Shown here one piece after another: positions 35,300 through 43,687 of a stretch of DNA of 64,000 nucleotides. The first letter of the stretch is position 1. The number at the start of each line of letters is the position of its first letter. Under the pieces are notes generated by a model. The model had not been told where the DNA came from, did not search any database, and worked only from the letters and a program-made list of their open reading frames with translations. This DNA comes from Chryseobacterium paridis (lineage in GTDB: Bacteria > Bacteroidota > Bacteroidia > Flavobacteriales > Weeksellaceae). Where the stretch lies: NCBI RefSeq assembly GCF_016595215.1, contig NZ_JAENHK010000007.1:310001-374000 (forward strand), given 5' to 3'. The translations under genes and the position numbers were made by a program.

Positions 35300-36823
35300 T
35301 TACAAATTACTAGAGAGTAAAATGTCTTCAGTTATACTGGTTTGCTTACTATAGTTTGTATCATCTTGTTCCGACTCTGCTGAAATTTTTGAATCCTGAA
35401 CAAGTTTCCCATTGGCATCATACACTTTTAATATGATCCATTTTCCGCTACGTTCTATTTCCTTAGTGACATAATCTGTTTTAAATTTGATCTTTCCACT
35501 TTGAATGATTTCGTTTTTTATTACAGATTTATTAGCAGGTTTTCCATTGATGTATTGTACAATCTGTGCTGAGAATGAAGAATCTTCATTCAATGATTGG
35601 ATATAGGTATAAAGAATAGATCCTTTATCATTATAAATAGTTGATTCATATGTGTTCTTGGCCGCATTGAATTTTTTTTCTGATTGTATTTTACCCGTTT
35701 CTGAAAAAACCTTGGAATGAATTAAAACCCCATCTTTATACTGTTCCTCAAGATTAGTTTCATATAAAGTACCACTATAGGGTAAGCCATCCTTGTAGAT
35801 GATACTGGATTTTAAACTTCCATTGTCATTATAATATTTGATTTCCTGTACTGCATCATCTTTGAGGGTTTTCTCCGAAAACAATTTTCCAGTCTCATTA
35901 AACTCTTTATTTAATATACGTGATCCATTTTTGTACACCTCAATGGTTGAAAATTGTAAGAAATTATAGGACAATTGATAGTCCTCTCCTTCGTAGGGTG
36001 TAAGATACTCTCCTTCAGAACTCAATTTGTAAATTAAGTTTCCTATCTTTTTTCCGGATTCATCATAGGTTGTTTTGTAACCATCTTTTTTATTTTTTTT
36101 CTCTTCCTGTAGTACTTTCCCATTTTCTCCAAATATGGTACTTTCTACTATACTTCCATTTTTGTACTTCTCAATTTTGGAGACTTTCATAGGATTATAA
36201 TAGTATTCTACGATAACACCATTATTGGTTGAGGTGGAAGAGTAACTTCCAATAGATTTACCTTTGTCACCGTAATATTTAGTTTCAGAATTGCCTGCTT
36301 TATCAGTGCTTGTTTCATATCTGATTCCTTTGATGTCATCATCATAAATGATCATTTTATATACTTCAGGACTTTCATATACAGTAGCTGAATTAAAATA
36401 AACAAAATTTTCTATGTCCTTGTAGGTAAAAGTTTTCCCTGTAAAGCTACCATCTTTAGAATACGTTACATCCTCCAATAGCCTTCCCTTTGCATCAAAT
36501 GACTGAGTCGGTCCTACCTGTTTACCTTTAGAATATGTCGAAAAACTTAAAGTTTTTCCTTCCCGGGTATACCAGGTTACCTTTCCATCATACACTTCGC
36601 TTTGTGGGGTTGCATCTGAAGCTAGCCCTTCCATTTGAAGAGTACCATCTTTATAATAATCTTTAATTAAGATCAGCTTTCCTTTTGGTTCAGTTTGACG
36701 ATAATATTCCATTTTGTCTTGAGTTGTTTTTTCCCAGTTTTCATCAAAATAGATTTTTTCCTGTGAAAAGACTGATATATTCAAGAGGAATGCGAATAAT
36801 GTTAAAGCAAATAATTTCTTCAT
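35300..36823 (-). CDS. secreted YwqK/MORN-like repeat protein
   Basis: A 507-residue protein with a signal peptide (about 1-20, ending VFSQ). The rest is built of short repeats of the type YY(K/N)DG(T/S)LxxExxxxxGxxxG, e.g. KDGTLQMEGL, YNDNGSLKSSIIYKDGLPYSGTLY and NETGKLFSEKTL. These resemble the MORN_2 repeats of the YwqK family, and predict an elongated beta-rich surface. No sorting tail is visible, so it is probably periplasmic or outer-membrane associated. The antitoxin label often given to YwqK homologs is not supported here, since no toxin gene is adjacent. Function unknown. Confidence 0.8.
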   Translation of the reverse strand: MKKLFALTLFAFLLNISVFSQEKIYFDENWEKTTQDKMEYYRQTEPKGKLILIKDYYKDGTLQMEGLASDATPQSEVYDGKVTWYTREGKTLSFSTYSKGKQVGPTQSFDAKGRLLEDVTYSKDGSFTGKTFTYKDIENFVYFNSATVYESPEVYKMIIYDDDIKGIRYETSTDKAGNSETKYYGDKGKSIGSYSSTSTNNGVIVEYYYNPMKVSKIEKYKNGSIVESTIFGENGKVLQEEKKNKKDGYKTTYDESGKKIGNLIYKLSSEGEYLTPYEGEDYQLSYNFLQFSTIEVYKNGSRILNKEFNETGKLFSEKTLKDDAVQEIKYYNDNGSLKSSIIYKDGLPYSGTLYETNLEEQYKDGVLIHSKVFSETGKIQSEKKFNAAKNTYESTIYNDKGSILYTYIQSLNEDSSFSAQIVQYINGKPANKSVIKNEIIQSGKIKFKTDYVTKEIERSGKWIILKVYDANGKLVQDSKISAESEQDDTNYSKQTSITEDILLSSNL

Positions 36824-37204
36824 ATGTAGTATTAGTTTTGTAGTATTAGGGGTAGAAAGATGATTGAATAAGCTAGCTGAAAAATATCTTTTATTTTATT
36901 CTTCAGAACAAGCAGGTCTTTTTTAGTAAATAAGTTTAAGATAGGATGAGTGGCTGTGCTATGACAGGGTAGCTTTTTTCTCATAGAATTTGTGTTGGCC
37001 TGATACATACTATTCTAGCATTATCTATATTAATAGTTTGATGATATGATTAATTGGTTTTATGCCATCAAATATATATTAATTGATTGAAAATAAGAAA
37101 AGAATTACGTGCTGCTTGTCAATATTAGTGTTTTTACGGATAGTATTTGTTGGAAATACGGTTATAAAAAGTTGTAGGTAAATAGCTAAATAAAAGCAAG
37201 AAAA
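36824..37204. other. gene-free region upstream of the repeat protein
   Basis: About 380 AT-rich bases. There is an 11-bp direct repeat TGTAGTATTAG at 36825-36835 and 36839-36849, next to the start codon. A minus-strand TATATTTG at 37069-37076 could be the -10 box for the repeat-protein gene, with a leader of over 200 bases. The DUF3667 terminator lies at its right edge. No gene was recognised. Confidence 0.5.
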
Positions 37205-37220
37205 TTATTTCTTGCTTTTT
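37192..37220 (-). terminator. terminator behind DUF3667 and the 20-residue ORF
   Basis: AAAAGCAAGAAA pairs with TTTCTTGCTTTT around an ATTA loop. On the minus strand it is followed by TTTTATTT. The small ORF at 37205-37267 ends inside this hairpin. Confidence 0.75.
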
Positions 37221-37267
37221 CTGCTTAATAAGAATAAGACCAATAAAATTGAAATGACAATGATCAT
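37205..37267 (-). CDS. 20-residue putative membrane microprotein
   Basis: An ATG two bases after the DUF3667 stop opens a 20-codon frame, MIIVISILLVLFLLSRKSKK, ending in TAA. It reads as a single hydrophobic helix of 14 residues followed by a positively charged tail (RKSKK), a classic inside-positive anchor. The stop codon sits in the loop region of the terminator hairpin. It is too short to assign to a family. Supporting its reality are the tight spacing and the non-random composition; against it is the small size, in which chance hydrophobic frames occur in AT-rich DNA. Confidence 0.4.
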   Translation of the reverse strand: MIIVISILLVLFLLSRKSKK

Positions 37268-37269
37268 AT

Positions 37270-37956
37270 CTATTGTTTTGTAATTAAATGAGTTAATGTT
37301 CCTAAGATAAGTAAAGCAATTCCAAATGTGAGCATTCCCAGAATATAGGAAACAAGGGCTTTCAGATAACTTCCTATCTTGGTTTTATCAAAAAATTGTC
37401 CGACAGCCCAGGAAAAATAGATGAAGATAATGACTGCAGCAATTTGCATTACAGGAAGCTTGGTTAATCCTTCAAAAAGTGCAAAAACAGAAAATAGCAA
37501 CATTTCCATTCCAAGGACAAAGCAGAGTAGAATTAATATTTCAAAAAAATTGTAATCATATTTTTTGAAAAATAATTTTAACCAAAGAGCAATAAATCCA
37601 CCCATTATCATATTTGAATATCCATAATGGCTTTGAATCCAGTTATTAATTGCATTAGGTGATCCATTCGCGTTATCATATTTGATATAACTTTCTTCAA
37701 TATGAAAGAAGTGGCTGATCAGGGTATAAATTAATGAGGATACAATAATAAATATGACTGGTTTTACCAGCCTGCTTCTATTTTCAGTGATGAAGTTCTT
37801 AATATTTTCTCCGGGTCTTATTAGTAATTCTCTTACTGTATATAAAATACCTCTTTCAAAATGCAAAACATGCTCAATCTCGTGGAGAATATAGCGGCCA
37901 TCGATTCTTTTGGGTTTTGCATTTTGTTTACAGTTTGAACAAAATTCGTCGCTCAT
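37270..37956 (-). CDS. DUF3667 membrane protein
   Basis: A 228-residue protein of the DUF3667 family. It has an N-terminal zinc-ribbon-like half-site (CSNCKQ, residues 6-11), a conserved region with H(V/I)LHFERGILYTVRELLIRPGENI, and four or five hydrophobic segments (about 67-88, 113-131, 139-162, 168-186, 198-222). The first segment follows R-x-R-L-V-K-P, a typical family motif. The family is unannotated; the single CxxC plus membrane domain suggests a regulated membrane protein. A 20-codon ORF follows two bases after the stop. Confidence 0.85.
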   Translation of the reverse strand: MSDEFCSNCKQNAKPKRIDGRYILHEIEHVLHFERGILYTVRELLIRPGENIKNFITENRSRLVKPVIFIIVSSLIYTLISHFFHIEESYIKYDNANGSPNAINNWIQSHYGYSNMIMGGFIALWLKLFFKKYDYNFFEILILLCFVLGMEMLLFSVFALFEGLTKLPVMQIAAVIIFIYFSWAVGQFFDKTKIGSYLKALVSYILGMLTFGIALLILGTLTHLITKQ

Positions 37957-38041
37957 CGTTAGTGTAATTTTTATTGCAAAAAAAAATAAATTATCTTGAA
38001 TAAACTTTACACCTTTGTTTAGTTTTTGATATTTTTATGCA

Positions 38042-38803
38042 ATGGAAAATGAAAAAAATTCATTATTTAATAGAAACAGAATTACATCAGTTTCGAATGA
38101 GGATACGCTTCAGTTAGGCAATTATCTGGAAATAGTAAAGTCTTTTGCTAAAATCACTTATCAAAGCGTTTATGTAATTGATTATGAAGAATTAAAGTTT
38201 GAATATGTTTCTGATAATCCCTTGTTTTTAGCTGGATATTCTTCTGATGAAGTACTTAAGATGGGATATGAATTTTATTTTAAAAATGTACCCAATGAAG
38301 ATTTGGAACTGCTAAGTCTCGTTAATAATCTTGGATTTGATTTTTACGATAAATTACCTAAAACTGATGAACGGAAATTATATAGTATTTCCTACGACTT
38401 TCATTTGAAAGGAAAGTATAATAAGCCAGTTCTTATTAATCATAAATTGACCCCTCTTTTTCTTGATAGAAATGGATCAGTCTGGAAATCGCTTTGCGTA
38501 GTATCTATTTCACATAATAAAAGTGCAGGAAATGTGACCATACATAAACAAGGCTCAGATGTATTGTGGAAATTAGATGTATCAAAAAAAGTTTGGATCG
38601 CTGAAAAGAGATCAAAACTCAAAGAGAAAGAATTGGAAATCCTTAGATTGTATGCCCAGGGGCTAACCATCAATCAGATTGCTGAAAGAATATTTGTTTC
38701 ATCAGATACTGTCAAATATTACAGACGAAAAATTTTTGATGCCTTTGGCGTCAAAAACTTTACAGAGGCACTTTCTTTTGCGACAGATAATAAGATTATT
38801 TGA
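38042..38803 (+). CDS. PAS-like sensor with LuxR-type DNA-binding domain
   Basis: A 253-residue regulator. The N-terminal part (about 25-165) looks like a PAS fold (VYVIDYEELKFEYVSDNPLFLAGYSSDEV, then FHLKGKYNKPVLINHKLTPLF). The last 60 residues are a LuxR/GerE helix-turn-helix (LKEKELEILRLYAQGLTINQIAERIFVSSDTVKYYRRKIFDAFG). There is no phosphoacceptor receiver domain, so it probably senses a ligand or redox state directly. Similar PAS-LuxR proteins are common in Chryseobacterium. It is divergent from the DUF3667 gene (85-base gap), which makes that gene a possible target. Confidence 0.87.
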   Translation: MENEKNSLFNRNRITSVSNEDTLQLGNYLEIVKSFAKITYQSVYVIDYEELKFEYVSDNPLFLAGYSSDEVLKMGYEFYFKNVPNEDLELLSLVNNLGFDFYDKLPKTDERKLYSISYDFHLKGKYNKPVLINHKLTPLFLDRNGSVWKSLCVVSISHNKSAGNVTIHKQGSDVLWKLDVSKKVWIAEKRSKLKEKELEILRLYAQGLTINQIAERIFVSSDTVKYYRRKIFDAFGVKNFTEALSFATDNKII

Positions 38804-38848
38804 AGTAAAAATTTTTAAATATGACCAGCTGTTGGAGAAAGTGAATTT

Positions 38849-39226
38849 CTAATTTTCTGTAGATTTCAATGCCCATACGATAAGAGGAGCCTGTAGAAAA
38901 AGCCTTGCCAACCTTTGATTATCTGTATTAAGTCCAAAAGAATCCCTTCTGTTTTTATATTGGGCAATATTCCCAGGAAGTACCGCTACAAAAAATCCTG
39001 CTATAAATTTCCCCATCGCACTTCTATACTTTTTAGGTGTCACAATAGTTGCTGTTCCTAGCAGTATTTCGGCAATTCCGGAATATACTACTGTATCATC
39101 TTTTTTCAAAGGTACCCACTCAGGAACCTGAGCTTGAAATTCTTTTCTGGCAAAGGTAAGGTGTCCGATTCCAGCTGTAATAAGGAAGGCACCAAGCGCT
39201 ATTCTTGAAATGTTTTTTGGTTCCAT
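38849..39226 (-). CDS. DoxX-like small membrane protein
   Basis: A 125-residue protein with four hydrophobic segments. It begins with ISRIALGAFLITAGIGHLTF, continues with VPEWVPLKKDDTVVYSGIAEILLGTATI, and has QRLARLFLQAPLIVWAL near the end; this is the pattern of DoxX-family membrane proteins. The role is unknown; DoxX proteins have been linked to redox and stress functions. Its upstream region carries a 12-bp inverted repeat (39268-39279 / 39348-39359). Confidence 0.8.
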   Translation of the reverse strand: MEPKNISRIALGAFLITAGIGHLTFARKEFQAQVPEWVPLKKDDTVVYSGIAEILLGTATIVTPKKYRSAMGKFIAGFFVAVLPGNIAQYKNRRDSFGLNTDNQRLARLFLQAPLIVWALKSTEN

Positions 39227-39267
39227 AATAATATTGATTGTGGTGATTATAATTTAAAATCTTCAAA

Positions 39268-39359
39268 ATGCAGACCATTAAGAAATCCGTATCTCTTGAT
39301 TATGAATATTCTGTTAATTATATATTCAATTTTTGGGTTAGTGAAAAAATGGTCTGCAT
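39268..39359. repeat. 12-bp inverted repeat with 68-base spacer
   Basis: ATGCAGACCATT (39268-39279) and AATGGTCTGCAT (39348-39359) are perfect reverse complements. They lie between the DoxX-like gene and the next plus-strand gene, and are not followed by a T run. Confidence 0.8.
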
Positions 39360-39476
39360 ATTGTGGCAATTATTATCGGTCAGGCTACTGAAGATTCACC
39401 TTCAATTCATTTTATTTGAAGAGCTCAATGAAATCAACAGAAGTCTCAGGAAGTTAATATGAATAAGTATTCAATC

Positions 39477-39484
39477 TAAATTTG
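39477..39484 (+). promoter_or_regulatory. -10 box (TAAATTTG), leaderless gene
   Basis: A perfect TAnnTTTG ending six bases before the ATG at 39491, so transcription should begin at or beside the start codon. It overlaps the alternative TTG start at 39482. Confidence 0.6.
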
Positions 39485-39490
39485 AAAATA

Positions 39491-40102
39491 ATGAGACCTA
39501 AGCAAATTCCCGGGGTACCGGTACAGGAAAGAGGTGGATTTCATGATACTGAAAGCCAAAAAAATGTTGGAGAACCTAACTTACTTGCGCAGAATTTTGA
39601 TGTTTTAAAAAAAAGATTTTTTTCGATCAATGAATGGCAACAATACAGTGGGGAAGGCTCAGCAGAGTTCAAACTTTACAATTCAGCTGGGGTTCCGGTA
39701 GAAGGTGCTCCTGAAATAGGATATTTTATCAGGATTGATATACCAGGGCCAGGAGAAAGTGAAGCTAAAGGATTCGATTGGGTTGAGATTATTAATATAT
39801 CTCATCACCTTTCTGATCATTTAGAATATTTTTTAATAACCTGCAGGCCGTCGAAAATCCCAGGAAATGTAGAAAATAACCATATTGCCCATTTTTATTC
39901 CAGTAAAGCAACATCTACTTTTATGATATCAAAAACGGATGAACAAATAAAGGCTGCTGTTTATGGTCGTAATGAGTCCCCTAATTATGATGCCCGATTT
40001 ATTGATAAAATAAGAAACATATTCATTGCAGTAGGAGGAATGATGGGAACTGCAAAAATTCAATGGAAGACCTTGTCAGATGGATTGCTTGATTTTGATT
40101 AA
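39491..40102 (+). CDS. hypothetical protein, unrecognised
   Basis: A 203-residue protein with no signal peptide, no membrane segment and no motif I recognise. It starts MRPKQIPGVPVQERGGFHD. The middle reads like a compact beta-rich domain (GYFIRIDIPGPGESEAKGFDWVEI), followed by a segment with ITCRPSKIPGN and ATSTFMISK, and a C-terminal part ending GTAKIQWKTLSDGLLDFD. It is probably cytoplasmic. I chose the ATG at 39491 because the TTG three codons upstream lies in the -10 box. It stands alone on the plus strand with ordinary base composition. Function unknown. Confidence 0.75.
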   Translation: MRPKQIPGVPVQERGGFHDTESQKNVGEPNLLAQNFDVLKKRFFSINEWQQYSGEGSAEFKLYNSAGVPVEGAPEIGYFIRIDIPGPGESEAKGFDWVEIINISHHLSDHLEYFLITCRPSKIPGNVENNHIAHFYSSKATSTFMISKTDEQIKAAVYGRNESPNYDARFIDKIRNIFIAVGGMMGTAKIQWKTLSDGLLDFD

Positions 40103-40256
40103 TACGAAAGCCCATTTTTTCTAAAATTTCCAAATTCCTTGTAAGCTGATCATTTATTTTTATGATATCAACTTTTAATATTTTAAATATAAATCCTGAA
40201 CAAGGCAGTTAAGAGAAAATTTATTAAATTTAGCCAACAGAAAAATCTAATATTTT

Positions 40257-40958
40257 ATGATAGATAAGCGAGTAAAAAATGCAAAGGAAGCCATTGAAGG
40301 AATTAAAGATGGAATGACTTTAATGCTGGGTGGGTTCGGCCTTTGCGGGATACCTGAAAACTCCATTAATGCTTTGGTAGAAAGCGATGTGAAAGATTTA
40401 ACGTGTATTTCAAACAATGCCGGTGTTGATGATTTTGGATTAGGACTTCTTCTTCATAAAAGACAAATTAAGAAAATGATTTCTTCTTATGTAGGAGAAA
40501 ATGCTGAATTTGAAAGACAAATGCTTTCGGGAGAATTGGATGTTGAGCTTACTCCGCAGGGAACTCTTGCTGAAAAATGCAGAGCAGCACAAGCTGGAAT
40601 TCCTGCTTTTTATACTCCGGCTGGATATGGAACAGAGATAGCAGAAGGAAAAGAAGTGAAAGATTTTGATGGCAAGCCCCATATTCTGGAGCATGCTTAT
40701 AAAGCTGATTATTCTATTGTAAAAGCCTGGAAAGGAGATCATGCTGGAAACCTTATTTTTAAAGGGTCTGCAAGAAACTTTAACCATCCAATGGCTGGAG
40801 CTGGAAAAATAACCATTGCTGAGGTAGAGGAATTGGTAGAAATCGGAGAACTGGATCCTAATCAGATTCACATTCCGGGAATTATGATTCAGAGAATTTT
40901 CCAGGGTGAAAAATTCGAAAAGAGAATTGAACAAAGAACGGTCAGAGTAAAAGAATAA
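40257..40958 (+). CDS. scoA: 3-oxoacid CoA-transferase subunit A
   Basis: The alpha subunit of a succinyl-CoA:3-oxoacid (acetoacetate) CoA-transferase, used in ketone-body and short fatty acid activation. The family I CoA-transferase features are clear: the [11 protein letters not shown] loop (25-35), [15 protein letters not shown], the glycine-rich stretch with GTEIAEGKE, and the final [11 protein letters not shown]. The length of 233 residues is normal. Its partner subunit B is not adjacent but 2 kb away, beyond an ABC transporter gene on the other strand. A terminator follows immediately, so the two subunits are separate transcripts. Confidence 0.95.
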   Translation: MIDKRVKNAKEAIEGIKDGMTLMLGGFGLCGIPENSINALVESDVKDLTCISNNAGVDDFGLGLLLHKRQIKKMISSYVGENAEFERQMLSGELDVELTPQGTLAEKCRAAQAGIPAFYTPAGYGTEIAEGKEVKDFDGKPHILEHAYKADYSIVKAWKGDHAGNLIFKGSARNFNHPMAGAGKITIAEVEELVEIGELDPNQIHIPGIMIQRIFQGEKFEKRIEQRTVRVKE

Positions 40959-40975
40959 ATGACCTAATTAATAAT

Positions 40976-41008
40976 AAAAAAGCGCTGAATAATCTTCAGC
41001 GCTTTTTT
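40976..41008. terminator. bidirectional terminator
   Basis: AAAAAAGCGCTGAA / TTCAGCGCTTTTTT, a 14-bp perfect stem with a five-base loop. It serves scoA and, on the minus strand, the ABC transporter, whose stop codon touches its right edge. Confidence 0.92.
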
Positions 41009-42810
41009 TATACCTCCGAAACAGGCATTTTTCTTTCTCCAATTTGTTGTCGCCACATGGCATAGTATAATCCCTTTTCGGTAATTAAATTGTCATGAGA
41101 GCCCATTTCTACGATCTGACCACGTTCAAGAACATAAATTCGATCCGCATGCATAATCGTACTCAAACGATGGGCAATAAGTACAGTAATCTGTTCCTTT
41201 TCTTTTGAAATGTCTTTTATGGTAGATGTTATTTCTTCTTCGGTAATACTGTCCAAAGCTGAAGTCGCTTCATCAAAAATCAATAAATGAGGTTTTCTTA
41301 AAAGCGCTCTTGCAATCGCTATTCTTTGTTTTTCTCCACCACTCAATTTCAATCCACCTTCACCAATGACAGTGTCAATACCTTTTTCTGCTCTTTCCAA
41401 TAAAGCCGTACAGCTTGATTTTTGTAAAGCAATTTCCAGATCCGATTCACTTGCCTGAGGGTTTACAAAAAGAAGATTTTCTTTTATTGTTCCTGCAAAA
41501 AGTTGGGTATCCTGGGTTACGAAGCCAATTTGATTTCTCAATTCGTCAAAATCAAATTCTTTTCCATTGATGGTATTATAAAAAATGTTTCCTTCCTGAG
41601 GTCTGTAGAGTCCCACCAATAATTTTACCAAGGTACTTTTTCCTGAACCACTTGGCCCTACAAAGGCTATGGTTTCTCCATTTTTAACATTAAAAGAGAT
41701 ATTATTTAATGCTTTATACTGAGCAGATTGATGTTTAAAAGAAACATGTTTAAATTCTAATTCCTCAATAGCACCAATCTGTTTTGGATGAAGAGGCTTT
41801 TCTTCCACCTCCTTTTTCATTAAACGATCAAAATTATTGAGAGAAGCTTCGGCTTCACGATAAGAAATAATAATATTTCCAATTTCCTGCATCGGTCCGA
41901 AAATGAAAAAACCGTAAAACATTAAAGATAAATATTGCCCGGGGGTCACTATATTTTTAAAAATCAATAATAATAAGGTCAGCGTAATCATTTGTTGAAG
42001 AAAATTGACCATCGTTCCCTGGATAAAACTTAAAGAGCGAATGCTTTTAACCTTTCTCAATTCAAGTCCAAGGATCTTATAAGTATTATTATTTAAACGG
42101 ATAACTTCCTGATTGGTTAATCCTAAACTTTTAACAATCTCTATATTTCTTAAGCTTTCTGTAGTACTTCCGGCTAAAGCTGTAGTTTCGGAAACGATAT
42201 TTTTCTGAATATTTTTTATTCTCTTACTCAATAAATTGGTGATAAAAGCAATCAGGAAAATTCCACAGATATAAACCGGCATGATAGACCAGTGAAGACG
42301 AATCGCATATACCGAAACGAAAATAATACTGACTAAAATTCCAAAGAAAATATTAATAAAACTTGTGATGAATTTTACAGTATCCTCTCTTACTTTTGTT
42401 AATATAGAAAGGGTTTCACCACTCCTTTGATCTTCAAATTCCTGATAAGGCAATGCCATAGAATGCTTTAATCCGTCTGTGAATATTTTCGCACCAAACT
42501 TTTGCGTAATAACACTTACGGCATAATCCTGAAAAGCTTTGGCAATTCTGCTGACCATCGCTGTTCCAATAAGTAAGGATAAAAAGTAAAATGCACCATG
42601 GTAAACTCCATTTCCGTATAAATATTGATTAAGATTTCTGGGAATGAGCTTTTCTTTATCAAAAAAATTAGGGTGGGTGACCAATTGATCCAGGATATTA
42701 CCTGTGATGGCCGGAGCAAATAAAGAGAAAACCTGATTAATGGTCGCTAATAAGAGAGAAAGAGCAATTAACCATTGGTAAGGTTTTAGGTATCTTAAAA
42801 GTATTTTCAT
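41008..42810 (-). CDS. ABC exporter, fused permease and ATPase (MsbA-like)
   Basis: A 600-residue half-transporter that works as a homo- or heterodimer in the inner membrane. The N-terminal six-helix exporter domain (about 1-330) includes EFEDQRSGETLS and the intracellular coupling region. The ATPase domain (about 350-590) has Walker A GPSGSGKS (385-392), a Q-loop near 433, signature LSGGE (489-493) and Walker B LLIFDE (509-514) with a following H-loop (IAHRLST). It could export lipids, peptides or drugs; the substrate is not readable. It is inserted in opposite orientation between scoA and scoB, with its own -10 box. Confidence 0.93.
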   Translation of the reverse strand: MKILLRYLKPYQWLIALSLLLATINQVFSLFAPAITGNILDQLVTHPNFFDKEKLIPRNLNQYLYGNGVYHGAFYFLSLLIGTAMVSRIAKAFQDYAVSVITQKFGAKIFTDGLKHSMALPYQEFEDQRSGETLSILTKVREDTVKFITSFINIFFGILVSIIFVSVYAIRLHWSIMPVYICGIFLIAFITNLLSKRIKNIQKNIVSETTALAGSTTESLRNIEIVKSLGLTNQEVIRLNNNTYKILGLELRKVKSIRSLSFIQGTMVNFLQQMITLTLLLLIFKNIVTPGQYLSLMFYGFFIFGPMQEIGNIIISYREAEASLNNFDRLMKKEVEEKPLHPKQIGAIEELEFKHVSFKHQSAQYKALNNISFNVKNGETIAFVGPSGSGKSTLVKLLVGLYRPQEGNIFYNTINGKEFDFDELRNQIGFVTQDTQLFAGTIKENLLFVNPQASESDLEIALQKSSCTALLERAEKGIDTVIGEGGLKLSGGEKQRIAIARALLRKPHLLIFDEATSALDSITEEEITSTIKDISKEKEQITVLIAHRLSTIMHADRIYVLERGQIVEMGSHDNLITEKGLYYAMWRQQIGERKMPVSEV

Positions 42811-42827
42811 TTCATTAAATAATGTTG

Positions 42828-42835
42828 CAAAATTA
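42828..42835 (-). promoter_or_regulatory. -10 box of the ABC exporter gene (TAATTTTG)
   Basis: A perfect TAnnTTTG on the minus strand, 17 bases before the ATG. Confidence 0.6.
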
Positions 42836-42931
42836 GAGATATTATTTTGACTTATAATGTTAATAATTTTGAATAATAAAGAGCTTTTGTATTCAAGTGA
42901 AAATAATTAAATTGCAGTCTAAGTTTTAACT

Positions 42932-43585
42932 ATGCTCACAAAAGAACAAATTGCTAAAAGAATTTCAAAAGAACTAAAAGACCGTTATTATGTAAATCTG
43001 GGAATAGGAATTCCCACTTTGGTCGCAAACTATGTTCCAGATGGTATCAATGTAGAATTTCAAAGTGAAAATGGAGTTCTCGGCATGGGACCATTTCCTT
43101 TTCAGGGAGAAGAAGATGCTGATATTATTAATGCAGGAAAACAGACCATCACGATACTGCCTGGAGGTTCATTCTTTGATTCAGCATTCAGTTTTGGGAT
43201 GATCAGAGGTCAAAAAGTAGATCTGACGATTCTTGGTGCTATGGAAGTTTCTGAAAACGGAGATATTGCCAACTGGAAAATTCCGGGGAAAATGGTAAAA
43301 GGTATGGGAGGAGCAATGGACTTGGTAGCTTCTGCAGAAAATATCATTGTTGCAATGATGCACGTAAATAAGGCAGGGGAAAGTAAAATTTTAAAAAAAT
43401 GTACACTTCCATTAACAGGGGTTAATTGTGTAAAAAGAGTAGTTACTGAACTTGCTGTTCTTGACATTACACCAAAAGGTTTCAAACTTGTTGAAAGAGC
43501 ACCGGGAGTTTCAGTGGAACATATTGTACAGTCTACAGAAGCAGATCTGATCATTGAAGGTGAAATTCCAGAAATGCAATTTTAA
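42932..43585 (+). CDS. scoB: 3-oxoacid CoA-transferase subunit B
   Basis: The beta subunit of the CoA-transferase, carrying the catalytic glutamate, E46, in the QSENG motif, which forms the glutamyl-CoA thioester. Other family landmarks are NLGIGIPTLVANY (22-34), a GG-rich loop around PGGSFFDSAFSFGMIRG, and GAMEVSENGDIANW. The length of 217 residues is normal. A possible -10 (TAAGTTTT, 42920-42927) lies five bases before the ATG, and the gene has its own terminator, so it appears to be transcribed separately from scoA. Confidence 0.95.
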   Translation: MLTKEQIAKRISKELKDRYYVNLGIGIPTLVANYVPDGINVEFQSENGVLGMGPFPFQGEEDADIINAGKQTITILPGGSFFDSAFSFGMIRGQKVDLTILGAMEVSENGDIANWKIPGKMVKGMGGAMDLVASAENIIVAMMHVNKAGESKILKKCTLPLTGVNCVKRVVTELAVLDITPKGFKLVERAPGVSVEHIVQSTEADLIIEGEIPEMQF

Positions 43586-43600
43586 TAGAAATAAAAAAAT

Positions 43601-43636
43601 AAAAGGCTGCTTCAGAAATGATAGCAGCCTTTTTTA
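43601..43636 (+). terminator. scoB terminator
   Basis: AAAAGGCTGC / GCAGCCTTTT, 10-bp perfect stem with a 13-base loop and a T run. Confidence 0.85.
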
Positions 43637-43666
43637 TGTTTTTTGTAATAGTATACAATGTAATTT

Positions 43667-43687
43667 TAGCAACTAGCAACTAGCAAC
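43667..43687. repeat. heptamer tandem repeat (TAGCAAC x3)
   Basis: Three exact 7-bp units. The last base of the third unit forms part of the minus-strand TAG stop codon of the DUF4197 gene. This is the same period as the array at 24474-24618. Confidence 0.9.

Noticed and set aside
35300..36823. Toxin-antitoxin antitoxin label for the YwqK-like protein
   Set aside because: The protein has a signal peptide and no adjacent toxin gene; the label comes only from the repeat type.
39268..39462. 64-codon plus-strand frame between the DoxX-like gene and the next gene
   Set aside because: It has no recognisable motif and odd composition, and its start lies in the left arm of an inverted repeat. A perfect promoter for the following gene sits just after it. 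It is probably chance.
40440..40934. 164-codon minus-strand frame opposite scoA
   Set aside because: It lies entirely within scoA, whose family motifs are unmistakable. The Ser/Phe-rich content is typical of a shadow frame.
41008..42810. ABC exporter as a recently acquired mobile insertion between scoA and scoB
   Set aside because: No transposase, direct repeats or composition change was seen at its borders. An old rearrangement is more likely.
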